The notes under the pieces were generated by a model. It did no database searches and was not told the origin of the DNA. It saw only the letters and a program-made list of their open reading frames with translations. 38,354 nucleotides of DNA, taken from the NCBI GenBank assembly GCA_021847925.1, contig JAJZNI010000083.1:1-38354 (forward strand), written 5' to 3'. Source of the DNA: a bacterium. GTDB taxonomy: Bacteria; Chloroflexota; Dormibacteria; Aeolococcales; Aeolococcaceae. The translations under genes and the position numbers were made by a program. Of the stretch, positions 29,950 to 38,181 are shown piece by piece (the first letter of the stretch is position 1; the number at the start of each line of letters is the position of its first letter).

Positions 29950-31211
29950 CGCCCCGTCCGCCTCCGCTCGAGCGCTCGGCGCAGTCCCTCCTGCGCCGCC
30001 GGAAGCATCTCGACGACGTCCCCGGCGAGGCCTCCCGCCCGGCCCCGCGCGGCCTCCACCAGGCAGCCCGCCTCGGCATGGACGGTCACCGCCGCGACCG
30101 CGGCGTCGAAGCCGTCCAGGCCCGCCGCCAGCATGGCTGCGCAGACCCCGCTGAGCACGTCGCCGCTCCCCCCGGTCGCGAGGGCCGGGGTCCGGTGGCC
30201 GTCGACGTGGACGCGGCCGTCAGGGGCGGCCACCACGGTCTCGGCCCCCTTGAGCACCAGCGTGACCCCGTGCTCGGCGGCGAAGCGCCGGGCCAGCCCC
30301 TCGCGGTCCGCCTGCACCTCTCGGGTGGCCACGCCGGCGAGCCGCCCCATCTCGGCGGGATGCGGGGTGAGGACCAGGGGGACGGGGCAGGAGCTCCAGT
30401 CGAAGCCGTGGGCGGCGGCGATGTTGAGCCCGTCCGCGTCGACGACCGTGGGGACCGCAAGACGCGGCAGGAGGTCGAGGAGCGCCGCCTCCGTGGCCGA
30501 GGCACGGCCCAGGCCGGGTCCGACCACCGCCGCATCCGCCGCCGGGAGGTGGCGCTCGAGCAGGTCGGCGACCCCCTGCGCGTCCAGGCCGGGGGTCCCC
30601 GGCGCTCCGAGCGGGTGCGCCATCACCTCGACGCACTGGGCGGCCACGATCGGGTAGGCGCCCGCGGGGACGCAGACACGCACCAGGCCGGCACCCGCCC
30701 TGGCGGCACCGCGGGCCGCGAGGAGGGCGGCACCCGCGGTCCCCACGGCGCCGGCGGCCACCACCACCGTCCCGAACGTCCCCTTGTGGGCGTCCGCGGG
30801 GCGGTCCGGCAGCCGGAGCGCCGCGGGCGGGGGGAGGACCGACCCGCCCAGCATGCCGCGGGGGGCGGCGACCACGGCGATGGCGAGCCCCGCGTCGTGG
30901 GTGAGGCTCACGGCGATCCCCGTGTCGCGTCCCGCGATCCTCACCGTGGGCGCGCCGCCGGGTCGGTTCACCACCTCGATCTCGCGGTACGCGGGAATGC
31001 GCAGGCCGGCCTCGCCGCACAGCTTCTTCACCGCCTCCTTGGCGGCCCATCGCGACGCCAGCCGCTCCGGCTTGGACCCGGCCCGGCGCCGCTCCGCCTC
31101 GGTGAAGATGCGCTCCAGGAAGCGCGGGTGCCGCCGCACGGTCGCGGCGATCCTCTCCACCGAGGTGACGTCGACGCCGACCGCGAGACGATCCACGCTC
31201 TCTGTCCGCAC
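29946..31211 (-). CDS. Fusion of holo-ACP synthase and ADP-dependent NAD(P)H-hydrate dehydratase
   Basis: One 421-residue protein with two complete enzymes. Residues 1-118 are AcpS, which transfers phosphopantetheine from CoA to acyl carrier protein: VGVDVTSVERI with metal Asp14, RWAAKEAVKKL with Glu59, and VSLTHDAGLAIAVV. Residues 140-421 are NnrD, the dehydratase that repairs hydrated NAD(P)H: HKGTFGTVVVAAG, GPGLGR, VVDADGLN, LTPHPAEMGRL, VLKGAETVVAAP and ATGGSGDVLSG with catalytic Asp351. The epimerase domain (NnrE) usually joined to NnrD is missing. A loosely Pro-rich linker (120-140) joins the halves. The reading begins at GTG 31211, directly after the glmS stop; a second GTG at 31196 is possible. 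Confidence 0.92.
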   Translation of the reverse strand: MRTESVDRLAVGVDVTSVERIAATVRRHPRFLERIFTEAERRRAGSKPERLASRWAAKEAVKKLCGEAGLRIPAYREIEVVNRPGGAPTVRIAGRDTGIAVSLTHDAGLAIAVVAAPRGMLGGSVLPPPAALRLPDRPADAHKGTFGTVVVAAGAVGTAGAALLAARGAARAGAGLVRVCVPAGAYPIVAAQCVEVMAHPLGAPGTPGLDAQGVADLLERHLPAADAAVVGPGLGRASATEAALLDLLPRLAVPTVVDADGLNIAAAHGFDWSSCPVPLVLTPHPAEMGRLAGVATREVQADREGLARRFAAEHGVTLVLKGAETVVAAPDGRVHVDGHRTPALATGGSGDVLSGVCAAMLAAGLDGFDAAVAAVTVHAEAGCLVEAARGRAGGLAGDVVEMLPAAQEGLRRALERRRTGR

Positions 31212-33047
31212 CTACTCGACCGTCACCGACTTGGCGAGGTTGCGCGGCTGGTCCACGTCACAGCCCCGCTCCACGGCCACGTGATACGCGAGAAGCTGCA
31301 GGGGCACGACGTTGACCAGCGGGGAGAGCAGCTCGCTGCACTCGGGGACCTCCACCACGTCGGCCGCGAGGTCGCGGTCCAGCGCGGCATCGCCCTCGGT
31401 CACCAGCGCCACCACCGGCGCGTCCCTAGAGCGCACCTCCTCGATGCTGCTCAGCGTCTTGCTCAGCGTACGGCTGCGGGTCGCGACCGCGACCACGGGG
31501 ACGTCGGCGTCGAGGAGGGCGATCGGCCCGTGCTTCAACTCGCCCGCAGGATAGCCCTCGGCGTGGATGTAGGAGACCTCCTTGAGCTTGAGCGCGCCCT
31601 CGTAGGCGGTCGCGACGTTGATCCCGCGAGCGATGTAGATCGCGTTGCGCGCGTGCGCGTGGCGGGGGGCGATCGCAGCCAGCTGCGGCTCCAGGTCGAG
31701 CGCCCGGCCGACGCGGCCGGGGATGGCGCGCAGCTCCTCGGTGAGCTCTCGGTGCCGCTCCGCGCCGAGCGTCCCGCGTGCCGCACCGAGGCTGAGTGCG
31801 ATCAGCAGACCGCACGCCATCTGGGCCAGCAGCGTCTTGGTGGCGAGCACGCAGATCTCGGGCCCGGACTGCATGTAGAGCACGGCATCCGCCTCCAGCG
31901 AGAGCGCGCTCCCCACCACGTTGGTCACGGCGACGACGGTCGAGCCGCGGCGCTTCGCCTCGCGCACGGCCGCCAGGGTGTCCGCGGTCTCGCCGGACTG
32001 GGAGATCGCGATCGTGAGCGTGGTCGCGTCCACCAGGGGGTCGCCGTAGCGGAACTCGCTGGCATTCTCCGCCGTGGAGGGGATGCGGGCCAGCTCGCGC
32101 ACGGCCCAGGCGGTGTAGAAGCCGGCGATCCACGCCGACCCCATCCCGAGGATCTGCACGTCGCGCAGCCCCGCCACCAGCGCGGGGCTGATGGCCGTGC
32201 CGAGGTCGACCAGGCCGTCGCTCCCGATCCGCCCGCGCAGGGCGTTCTCGAGCGCCTCGGGCTGCTCGTGCATCTCCTTGAGCATGAAGTGCGGGTAGCC
32301 GCCCTTCTGGGCCTGCTCGGCCTCCCAGTCGACCTCGATGGTGCGCGGGACCACCGGCTCGCCGTCCAGGGAGGTGATGCACACCCGCTCCAGGGTCGCG
32401 GTCACCACCTGGTCGTCGCCGATGAGGGTGACGTGCCGGGTGTGGGGGATGAGGGCGGTGATGTCGCTGCACAGGAGGACCTCGCCCTCCGGCGTCCCGA
32501 GCACGAGGGGCGCATGGCGCCGGGCCCCCACGATCGTTCCCGGCTCGTCCGCCGAGATGACGACCATCGCGTAGGCGCCCTCGACGCGCCGCAGCGCGGC
32601 TCGGGTCGCCTCGCCGAGGTCGCCCCGGTACAGCTCCTCGATGAGGTGGACCAGCACCTCGGTGTCGGTGTCGCTGCGGAAGGTGTGCCCGCGCAGCCCG
32701 AGCTCGGCGCGGAGCTCGCGGTGGTTCTCGATGATCCCGTTGTGGATGAGCTGGATGCGGCCGCGGCAGTCCTGATGGGGGTGGGCGTTGACCTCGCTGG
32801 GGCGCCCGTGGGTCGCCCAGCGCGTGTGCCCGATCCCGACCGTGCCAGGTGGGGCTCCCTCGCTCTCGATCCGCGCCGCGAGATCCGCCACCCTGCGATC
32901 GGTCTTGACCACGCCGTGCCGCCCCCCGGCGCCGTCGAGCACGGCGATCCCCGCGGAGTCGTAGCCGCGATACTCCAGCCGGCGCAGGCCGTCGAGGAGC
33001 ACCGGCACGGCCGGTTTCGACCCCAGGTAGCCGATGATCCCGCACAT
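31212..33047 (-). CDS. glmS: Glutamine-fructose-6-phosphate aminotransferase (isomerising)
   Basis: Makes glucosamine 6-phosphate, the entry to amino-sugar and peptidoglycan precursors. The 611-residue protein has the N-terminal glutaminase (Cys2 of MCGIIGYLG, LEYRGYDSAG, GIGHTRWATHG), then two SIS sugar-isomerase domains (ISQSGETADTLAAVREAKRRG) and the C-terminal PRNLAKSVTVE. ATG 33047 has GGAGG 10 nt upstream. It follows cdaR with 110 nt between and immediately precedes the AcpS-NnrD gene. The glmM gene commonly found between cdaR and glmS is not here. No glmS ribozyme was recognised in the 110-nt leader, though this was judged by eye only. Confidence 0.97.
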   Translation of the reverse strand: MCGIIGYLGSKPAVPVLLDGLRRLEYRGYDSAGIAVLDGAGGRHGVVKTDRRVADLAARIESEGAPPGTVGIGHTRWATHGRPSEVNAHPHQDCRGRIQLIHNGIIENHRELRAELGLRGHTFRSDTDTEVLVHLIEELYRGDLGEATRAALRRVEGAYAMVVISADEPGTIVGARRHAPLVLGTPEGEVLLCSDITALIPHTRHVTLIGDDQVVTATLERVCITSLDGEPVVPRTIEVDWEAEQAQKGGYPHFMLKEMHEQPEALENALRGRIGSDGLVDLGTAISPALVAGLRDVQILGMGSAWIAGFYTAWAVRELARIPSTAENASEFRYGDPLVDATTLTIAISQSGETADTLAAVREAKRRGSTVVAVTNVVGSALSLEADAVLYMQSGPEICVLATKTLLAQMACGLLIALSLGAARGTLGAERHRELTEELRAIPGRVGRALDLEPQLAAIAPRHAHARNAIYIARGINVATAYEGALKLKEVSYIHAEGYPAGELKHGPIALLDADVPVVAVATRSRTLSKTLSSIEEVRSRDAPVVALVTEGDAALDRDLAADVVEVPECSELLSPLVNVVPLQLLAYHVAVERGCDVDQPRNLAKSVTVE

Positions 33048-33157
33048 CAGAGCGGCACCTCCGTCGCCGGCGCGGTGAGGTCCCGCGAGCGCGGGGATCC
33101 GACATCGGCCCCGGGCCGCCGCCTCTCCATCGTCGAACGCACCCTTCCCCGCCCTGG

Positions 33158-34198
33158 TTACGCGGGCGACGGGCTGGTGGGGGCGGTGGGCGTCGGGGAT
33201 GGCGGGGGCGTGGGGGTGGGGACCGGGGTCGGCCGCGGGATCGGCGCGACGGTGACGGTCACCGTGACGCTGGTGGGGCTCACCGTGACGCCCGCCTCGG
33301 GAGCCGGGATGCTCACCGTGTAGACGCCGGTCCCCTCCAGCCCGGTGACGTTCAGCGGAGCGGTGCGCACGCTCGCCAGGCTGGAGGCGTTGACGATGCT
33401 CTCGGCACCGAACAGGGTCGCCACCGGCGGCGTGTAGCTGATCGACGTCACCTCGTACCCGGACGCCAGCCCGCGCACGTCACCGAGCACGATGGGGCTG
33501 GTGCGCGACGTGGTCACCTGCTGCACCGTGATCTGGACCTGGACCGTCGAGGGATTGGTGTTGACGTCGGCGAGCCGGCGGCCCTGCGGGTCGTAGGCGT
33601 AGAGCTTCACCCCTCCCCGGTCGAAGTTGCCCTCCTGGTTGCCGAGGTCGATGGGGCCGGTCCGGACCACGGCATCCTGGAGCACGTGCTCCGGCCCCGT
33701 GATGGTGACCGTGCTGGGCGTGAGCGTGGTGCTCTGCACGATGTACCCGGCGGGAGGGTGCTCCGATATCGCGACCTGCACGGGGACGGTGCGGGTCGTC
33801 GCCCTGTCGACCTGGACGGTGATCCATTGGGGGGGGCTGTCGAGCTGGACGTTGGGGTTCGGCACCGCGAACGAGACCCTGACCGGGACCCTCACCGCCG
33901 CCGGGACGGCCGTGCCCTGGGCGCTGATCGCCGAGTAGTCGACGGCCACCTGCAGCCACCCGGCGCGGAACTGACCGAGGTGGGCGGCGGTCCCGGCCAC
34001 CGTGACGTTCAGGTCGGGGACCGGCTGGGTGAGCACGTAGGGCGCGGGCAGGCTCACCTGCGGCGGCTGGGGGACCGGCACCTGGACCGTCTTCGTCCCG
34101 GGCGGGTTGCCGGCATAGACCACGGCGGTCCAGGAGATCACCGCCAGGAGCAGGGCCAGCCCCTTGAGACGCCAGTTGCGCGTGACGAAGCCGAGCAT
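33158..34198 (-). CDS. cdaR: CdaR-like YbbR-domain regulator of the c-di-AMP synthase
   Basis: Membrane-anchored extracellular protein that in Gram-positives binds and modulates CdaA. The 346-residue protein has one N-terminal membrane segment (residues 9-30; LKGLALLLAVISWTAVVYAG) and then three YbbR-like beta repeats rich in Val/Thr/Pro (about 35-120, 130-215 and 225-310). The C-terminus is a Pro-Thr-Ser tail (PTPVPTPTPPPSPTPT), probably a wall-spanning extension. ATG 34198 shares one base with the cdaA stop (TGATG), so the two are translationally coupled. Its leader is in the cdaA gene and no separate promoter is seen. Confidence 0.92.
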   Translation of the reverse strand: MLGFVTRNWRLKGLALLLAVISWTAVVYAGNPPGTKTVQVPVPQPPQVSLPAPYVLTQPVPDLNVTVAGTAAHLGQFRAGWLQVAVDYSAISAQGTAVPAAVRVPVRVSFAVPNPNVQLDSPPQWITVQVDRATTRTVPVQVAISEHPPAGYIVQSTTLTPSTVTITGPEHVLQDAVVRTGPIDLGNQEGNFDRGGVKLYAYDPQGRRLADVNTNPSTVQVQITVQQVTTSRTSPIVLGDVRGLASGYEVTSISYTPPVATLFGAESIVNASSLASVRTAPLNVTGLEGTGVYTVSIPAPEAGVTVSPTSVTVTVTVAPIPRPTPVPTPTPPPSPTPTAPTSPSPA

Positions 34199-35070
34199 CA
34201 GGGGGACCGCCGGCCCAGGGCGCGCAGGGCTGCGGTGCCGCGCACCAGCGGGCGGATGCTCACGCCCCCACGCCGCCGCACCACGGGACGGAGCACGAGG
34301 CCGGTGAGCATCTCCTGGAGCTTGGCGTGGTCCAGCCCGCGGTAGAGCTTGCCGGCGTGAGCCAGGCTGATCAGCCCCGTCTCCTCGCTGACGATGAGGA
34401 CCACGGCGTCGGACTGCAGGGTGAGCCCCAGGGCGGCGCGGTGGCGGGTGCCCATGCGGCCCGCGCCGGGCAGCGCCTCGGCCAGGGGCAGCACGCACCC
34501 CGCGGCGATGAGCCGCGTGTCACGGACGATGACGGCGCCGTCGTGAAGCGGCGACCCCGGATAGAAGATGGTGGCGAGGATCTCGGCGGTGAGATCGCCG
34601 TTGACCCGCACCCCGCTCAGCGCGACGTTCTCCAGCCCGGTCTCACGCTCGAAGACGACCAGCGCTCCGGTGCGGCTCTCGCTGAGGGTCGCCGCGGCAC
34701 GGATCGCCTCCTCCACCACGCGCTCCACCGGTTCGACCGGGTGCCGCCCGAGCACGAAGCGCACCGTGCCCAGGCGTCCCACCTGGTCGAGTGCCCGGCG
34801 CAGCTCCGGCTGGAAGAGGACGATCACGCCGATCAGGATGGCCTGCCCCGCGTTGGCGAAGATGAACTGCACGAGGCGGAGCTGGAACACCTCGGCCAGC
34901 AGCCCGACCAGGAGCAGCACGCCGAGGCCGAGCAGGAGCTGGACGGCCTGGGTGCCTCGGATCAGCTTGAAGAGCTGGTAGAGGAGGAAGGCGACGATCA
35001 GGATGTCGACCGCGTCGCGCACGCCGAAGCCCCGCACGAAGATGCCGGCGCTGCGCAGGAAATCGCTCAT
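34198..35070 (-). CDS. cdaA: Diadenylate cyclase CdaA (c-di-AMP synthase)
   Basis: Makes c-di-AMP from two ATP, a signal for potassium, osmolyte and wall balance. The 290-residue protein has three N-terminal membrane helices (about residues 16-36, 40-62 and 65-85), a linker, and the DAC domain with the catalytic PLHDGAVIV and MGTRHRAALGL motifs intact. The start overlaps the argF stop by four bases (ATGA). It forms an argF-cdaA-cdaR unit. The C-terminal 40 residues are Arg-rich and of unknown role. Confidence 0.96.
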   Translation of the reverse strand: MSDFLRSAGIFVRGFGVRDAVDILIVAFLLYQLFKLIRGTQAVQLLLGLGVLLLVGLLAEVFQLRLVQFIFANAGQAILIGVIVLFQPELRRALDQVGRLGTVRFVLGRHPVEPVERVVEEAIRAAATLSESRTGALVVFERETGLENVALSGVRVNGDLTAEILATIFYPGSPLHDGAVIVRDTRLIAAGCVLPLAEALPGAGRMGTRHRAALGLTLQSDAVVLIVSEETGLISLAHAGKLYRGLDHAKLQEMLTGLVLRPVVRRRGGVSIRPLVRGTAALRALGRRSP

Positions 35071-36035
35071 GGCGTGGAGCGGGAGGCGGGGGACGCGCGG
35101 GTCTCCGGCGTGGCGCCGGAGAAGATGAGGGCGAGCAGGGCCTCCTGGGCCCAGAGACGGTTCTCGGCCTGGTCGAAGACGGCGGACTGGGGCCCGTCGA
35201 GCACGTCGTCGGTGATCTCCTCGCCGCGGTGGGCGGGCAGGCAGTGCATGACGCGCGCGCCCGGGGGAGCCATGGCGAGGAGCGCGGGGTTCACCTGCAG
35301 GTGGGCGAAGTCCGCGCGGCGCTGCTGCTGCTCGGCCTCCTGGCCCATGCTCGTCCAGACATCGGTGTAGATGACCTGGGCGTCCTCGAGCCCCTCTGCG
35401 GGCTCATGGGTGCAGCGCACCGGCGGTCCGCCCCGGGTCAGGGCCGCCGCCCGCTCCAGCACCTCGCGGGCGGGCTCGTACCCGGGGGGGCCGACCACGC
35501 GGAGGTCGATCCCGAGCACGGATGCGGCGTAGATCCAGGAGGTGCAGACGTTGTTGCCGTCACCGACGTAGCAGACCCGGGCGCCCTCCAGCCCGCCGAG
35601 GAGCTCGCGGACCGTGAGGCAGTCGGCGAGGACCTGGCAGGGGTGCTCGCGGTCCGTCATGGCGTTGATCACGGGCCCGTCCGCCCACTGCGCCAGCGCC
35701 CGCAGGTCGCGGTGGGAGGCGAGGCGGGCGACCATGCCGTCCACGTAGCGGTCCAGGATCCTGCTGATGTCGGCGGTGGACTCGCGCTCCCCGATCTGGA
35801 TCTCGCTGTTGAAGAGGGGGATCGGGTGGCCGCCCAGGCGCTGGATCGCGACCTCGAACGACACCCGCGTGCGGTTGCTGGGCCGCTGGAAGATCATGGC
35901 CAGGGTGCGACCGGCGAGCGGGCGGCCGGGGTCGGTGCCGCGCTTCAGCGCCTCGCCCAGGTCGAGGACGGCGGCGATCTCGGCGGCGCTCAGGTCGGCG
36001 ATCGAGAGGAGGTCGCGACCCACCAGCGTTCCCAT
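35067..36035 (-). CDS. argF: Ornithine carbamoyltransferase
   Basis: Makes citrulline from ornithine and carbamoyl phosphate in arginine synthesis. The 322-residue protein has the carbamoyl-phosphate motif SNRTR (residues 53-57), MTDREHPCQVLAD (HPxQ), YVGDGNNV, YTDVWTSMGQE and MHCLPAHRGEEITDDV, as in true OTCases. It lies first in the argF-cdaA-cdaR run and diverges from the GT9 gene with 60 nt between. A CATAGG hexamer 5 nt before the ATG could be a -10 but is weak. No other arginine gene is in the window. Confidence 0.96.
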   Translation of the reverse strand: MGTLVGRDLLSIADLSAAEIAAVLDLGEALKRGTDPGRPLAGRTLAMIFQRPSNRTRVSFEVAIQRLGGHPIPLFNSEIQIGERESTADISRILDRYVDGMVARLASHRDLRALAQWADGPVINAMTDREHPCQVLADCLTVRELLGGLEGARVCYVGDGNNVCTSWIYAASVLGIDLRVVGPPGYEPAREVLERAAALTRGGPPVRCTHEPAEGLEDAQVIYTDVWTSMGQEAEQQQRRADFAHLQVNPALLAMAPPGARVMHCLPAHRGEEITDDVLDGPQSAVFDQAENRLWAQEALLALIFSGATPETRASPASRSTP

Positions 36036-36095
36036 CTCGCCCTATGTTCCCATCCCCACGGCAAACGCGCGCACGAGCGGTACCGTTACCCGGCG

Positions 36096-37103
36096 ATGAG
36101 AGCACTGGTCGTGGTCCCCGGCGGGCAGGTGGAGGTGCTGCAGGCCTCGCCGCTCGTGCGCACGCTGGCCGCCGCCGGTCCCGAGACGGCCGTGATCGTG
36201 GCCTGCTCGCCGGCGGCGGCCGAGGTGGCCGGCGCCCTGGAGGGCGCGGAGGGCGTGGTCGCGCTGCGCGGGCTGGGGCCGGGCGCCCCCCCCTTCGCCT
36301 GGCTCCAGGCCTGGGCCCGGCTGCGCCGGATGCGCAGCGACGCCGCCCTGGTCTGCTCCACGGCCGCGCGGGCCCGGCTGCTCGCCTATCTCGCCGGGGT
36401 GCCCCGCCGCCTCGGGCCCGCGGGCGGCGCCTCCGCCGTCCTGCTCAGCGACCGGGTCCGCTGGACGCGCGGCGAGAACCGCGCCGCCGTGTGGCTCCGG
36501 CTCGCCGGCCTCCTCGGTGCCGGCGCCGAGCGTCACCGGCCGAGCCTGGACCCGGGAGCGGCCGCCGACCGAGCCGCCCGGGTCCAGATCCACGGCAGCG
36601 GCATCGCCGACGGCCGGCTGCTCATCGCGCTGGCGCCCGGGTGCGCGCACAGCGACCTCCCCGGGACCGCACGCGAGGCGACGGCCTGGGCGCCGGATCG
36701 CTGGGCTCACCTCGCCAACCAGCTCGCCCTGCGCCACGGCGCCGGGATCCTCTTCGTCGGCGCGGCCGGCGACGAGGGCGCGGTGACCGCCGCGAGCGTG
36801 GACGTGGACGCCCCGCACGCGGACGTCGCCGGCCAGCTCGACACCCTGGCCACGGCGTCGCTCCTGGGGCACTGCGACCTGGTGGTGAGTGGGGACTCCC
36901 CCCTCCTCCACCTGGCCGCGGCCATGGGAACGCCCACGGTCGGGCTCTTCGGCCCCACCGACGGGAGGCGGCGGGGGCCCTACGGCGAGGAGCACCGGGT
37001 GGTGCAGGCCCTCCCGACCCGCCGTGGCGGGCCGCGTGGCGCGGGCCTCATGGCGCGCATCCGGGTGGAGGACGTCCTGGCGGGGATCGAGAGCCCGCTC
37101 TGA
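36096..37103 (+). CDS. Glycosyltransferase family 9 protein
   Basis: A 335-residue GT-B enzyme of the heptosyltransferase family, which moves sugars from nucleotide donors to lipid or wall acceptors. The N-domain starts MRALVVVPGGQVEVL (usually RIGGxGDVL-like, here diverged). The C-domain has LIALAPGC, WAPDRWAHLANQLALRHG, the donor-binding DLVVSGDSPLLHLAAAMGTPTVGLFGPTD and a following RRRGPYG. The D-x-G-P-x-H-x-A pattern of the family is partly kept (SGDSPLLHLAAA). The acceptor is unknown. ATG 36096 has no clear Shine-Dalgarno; TACCGT 9 nt upstream might be a -10. A GGTA/TACC inverted repeat lies in the same place. Confidence 0.88.
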   Translation: MRALVVVPGGQVEVLQASPLVRTLAAAGPETAVIVACSPAAAEVAGALEGAEGVVALRGLGPGAPPFAWLQAWARLRRMRSDAALVCSTAARARLLAYLAGVPRRLGPAGGASAVLLSDRVRWTRGENRAAVWLRLAGLLGAGAERHRPSLDPGAAADRAARVQIHGSGIADGRLLIALAPGCAHSDLPGTAREATAWAPDRWAHLANQLALRHGAGILFVGAAGDEGAVTAASVDVDAPHADVAGQLDTLATASLLGHCDLVVSGDSPLLHLAAAMGTPTVGLFGPTDGRRRGPYGEEHRVVQALPTRRGGPRGAGLMARIRVEDVLAGIESPL

Positions 37104-37152
37104 AAGGGACGCTCCGCGACGGACGCGGCGACCTCGAGAGCGGTGACCGCCG

Positions 37153-37182
37153 AGGCGCGCCCCTCAGAGGCACGCCCCTCAG
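37153..37182. repeat. 15-bp direct tandem duplication at the 3' end of the MreB-like gene
   Basis: AGGCGCGCCCCTCAG is followed at once by AGGCACGCCCCTCAG, one mismatch. The second unit holds the stop codon of the MreB-like gene, and the first repeats it 15 bp downstream. The 75 bp between the convergent GT9 and MreB-like genes show no clear terminator. Confidence 0.7.
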
Positions 37183-38171
37183 CGGATGTAGACGAACGAA
37201 CGGCGGAGGACGTCCAGGCTCTCCACCGCGAGCTGCGTGCCGCGGATCACGCAGCCCTGGGGGTCGGCGGCGGTCCGGGCCGGGCATCCGGTGTGAACTC
37301 CGAGGAAGCGCTCCAACCCCTCCAGCCGAGCCCCACCGCCGCAGAGGGTGATCCCCTCCTCGAGGAGGTCGCGGCGCAGTGCGGAGGGGGCCTGGTCGAT
37401 GACCTCGCGCACCTGGGCTGCGATCCCGCGGGCGTGCTCGTCCACGAGGTCCGCGATCTCGTGCGAGGTGACGCTCACGTGGTCCTCGGGGTCGGCCTCG
37501 GCGCCGGTCCGCACCGGCATCCGCCTCTCCTCGTGGGGGCCGACGCAGGCGAGCGAGGAGACCACCGCCTCGAGCGCGGTGGCGTCGAGGCGGACGTGGT
37601 GCACCTCCTCGAGCCGGCGGGACACCGCCGCGCGCAGCCATTCGCCGCCCCGGGTGAGGCTCTGCCCGGCCACCGTCCCCTCCTGGGCCAGGCAGGCGAC
37701 GTCGACGCTGCCCGCCCCGACGTCCACGATGAGGTGGGCCCGCGGCCCGGCCGGAGAGTGGCCGGCGCCCATCACGGCCGCGAGCGGGGTGTCGATGAGG
37801 TACACCGTGCGGGTCCCCAGGCGGGCGCAGACCTCGAGGATGTGGAGACGGTCGGCCGAGCTCAACCGCGGGCAGATCGCGATCACCGCGTCGGGGCGGA
37901 AGATCCGCTGCCGGCCGGCGGCGCGGTTCACCGCTCGCTGGAGGAGGAGGGAGAGAGCCTCCCGGTCCGCGATGGCGCCGCCACGCACCGGGCGGATCAG
38001 CTCCATCTCCGGGTCGCCGGCCAGGGCGGCGGCCGCCTCGCCGGCGGCGGCGTAGCCGCGGCCGCGGTGGCGGGCCACCAGGGAGGGCTCGGTGAGGACC
38101 TGCGCCTCGCCGCGGGCGACGACGCGGAGCGTGCCCGCCCCCAGGTCGATCCCGAGCCGCTTGCCCAGCAC
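37179..38171 (-). CDS. Divergent MreB/Mbl-family actin-like protein
   Basis: MreB-family proteins polymerise under the membrane and guide wall synthesis. The 330-residue protein keeps the framework: GIDLGAGTLRVVARGEAQVL near the N-terminus, LTEPSLVA, LIRPVRGGAIADREA (residues 58-72), DVGAGSVDVA (150-159) and GITLCGGGARLEGLERFL near the end. It departs at the nucleotide site: phosphate loop 1 is a residue shorter than DLGTANT, and the LIEEPMAAAIG segment holding the ATPase glutamate reads LIDTPLAAVMG. It could be a filament with altered turnover or a non-hydrolysing scaffold. GTG 38171 lies 10 nt after the murA stop, with a GAGGCGG just upstream. No mreC or mreD follows. Confidence 0.85.
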   Translation of the reverse strand: MLGKRLGIDLGAGTLRVVARGEAQVLTEPSLVARHRGRGYAAAGEAAAALAGDPEMELIRPVRGGAIADREALSLLLQRAVNRAAGRQRIFRPDAVIAICPRLSSADRLHILEVCARLGTRTVYLIDTPLAAVMGAGHSPAGPRAHLIVDVGAGSVDVACLAQEGTVAGQSLTRGGEWLRAAVSRRLEEVHHVRLDATALEAVVSSLACVGPHEERRMPVRTGAEADPEDHVSVTSHEIADLVDEHARGIAAQVREVIDQAPSALRRDLLEEGITLCGGGARLEGLERFLGVHTGCPARTAADPQGCVIRGTQLAVESLDVLRRSFVYIR

Positions 38172-38181
38172 CGGCGCCGCC

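Noticed and set aside
33082-33095. The CCCGCG-rich palindrome before glmS as a terminator
   Set aside because: The stem is only six pairs with a two-base loop and no T run, which chance gives easily in this GC content.
33048-33157. A glmS ribozyme before glmS
   Set aside because: The 110-nt interval is shorter than the known ribozyme and shows no recognisable core by eye; a covariance search would be needed to exclude a variant.
30078-33323. A 1081-codon plus-strand open frame
   Set aside because: It is antisense to the AcpS-NnrD fusion and glmS, with no recognisable domain; a GC-driven shadow.
35067-36035. The SNRTR in place of STRTR in ornithine carbamoyltransferase as a possible defect
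   Set aside because: The second position of the SxRTR motif varies among transcarbamoylases, and all other substrate motifs are intact.
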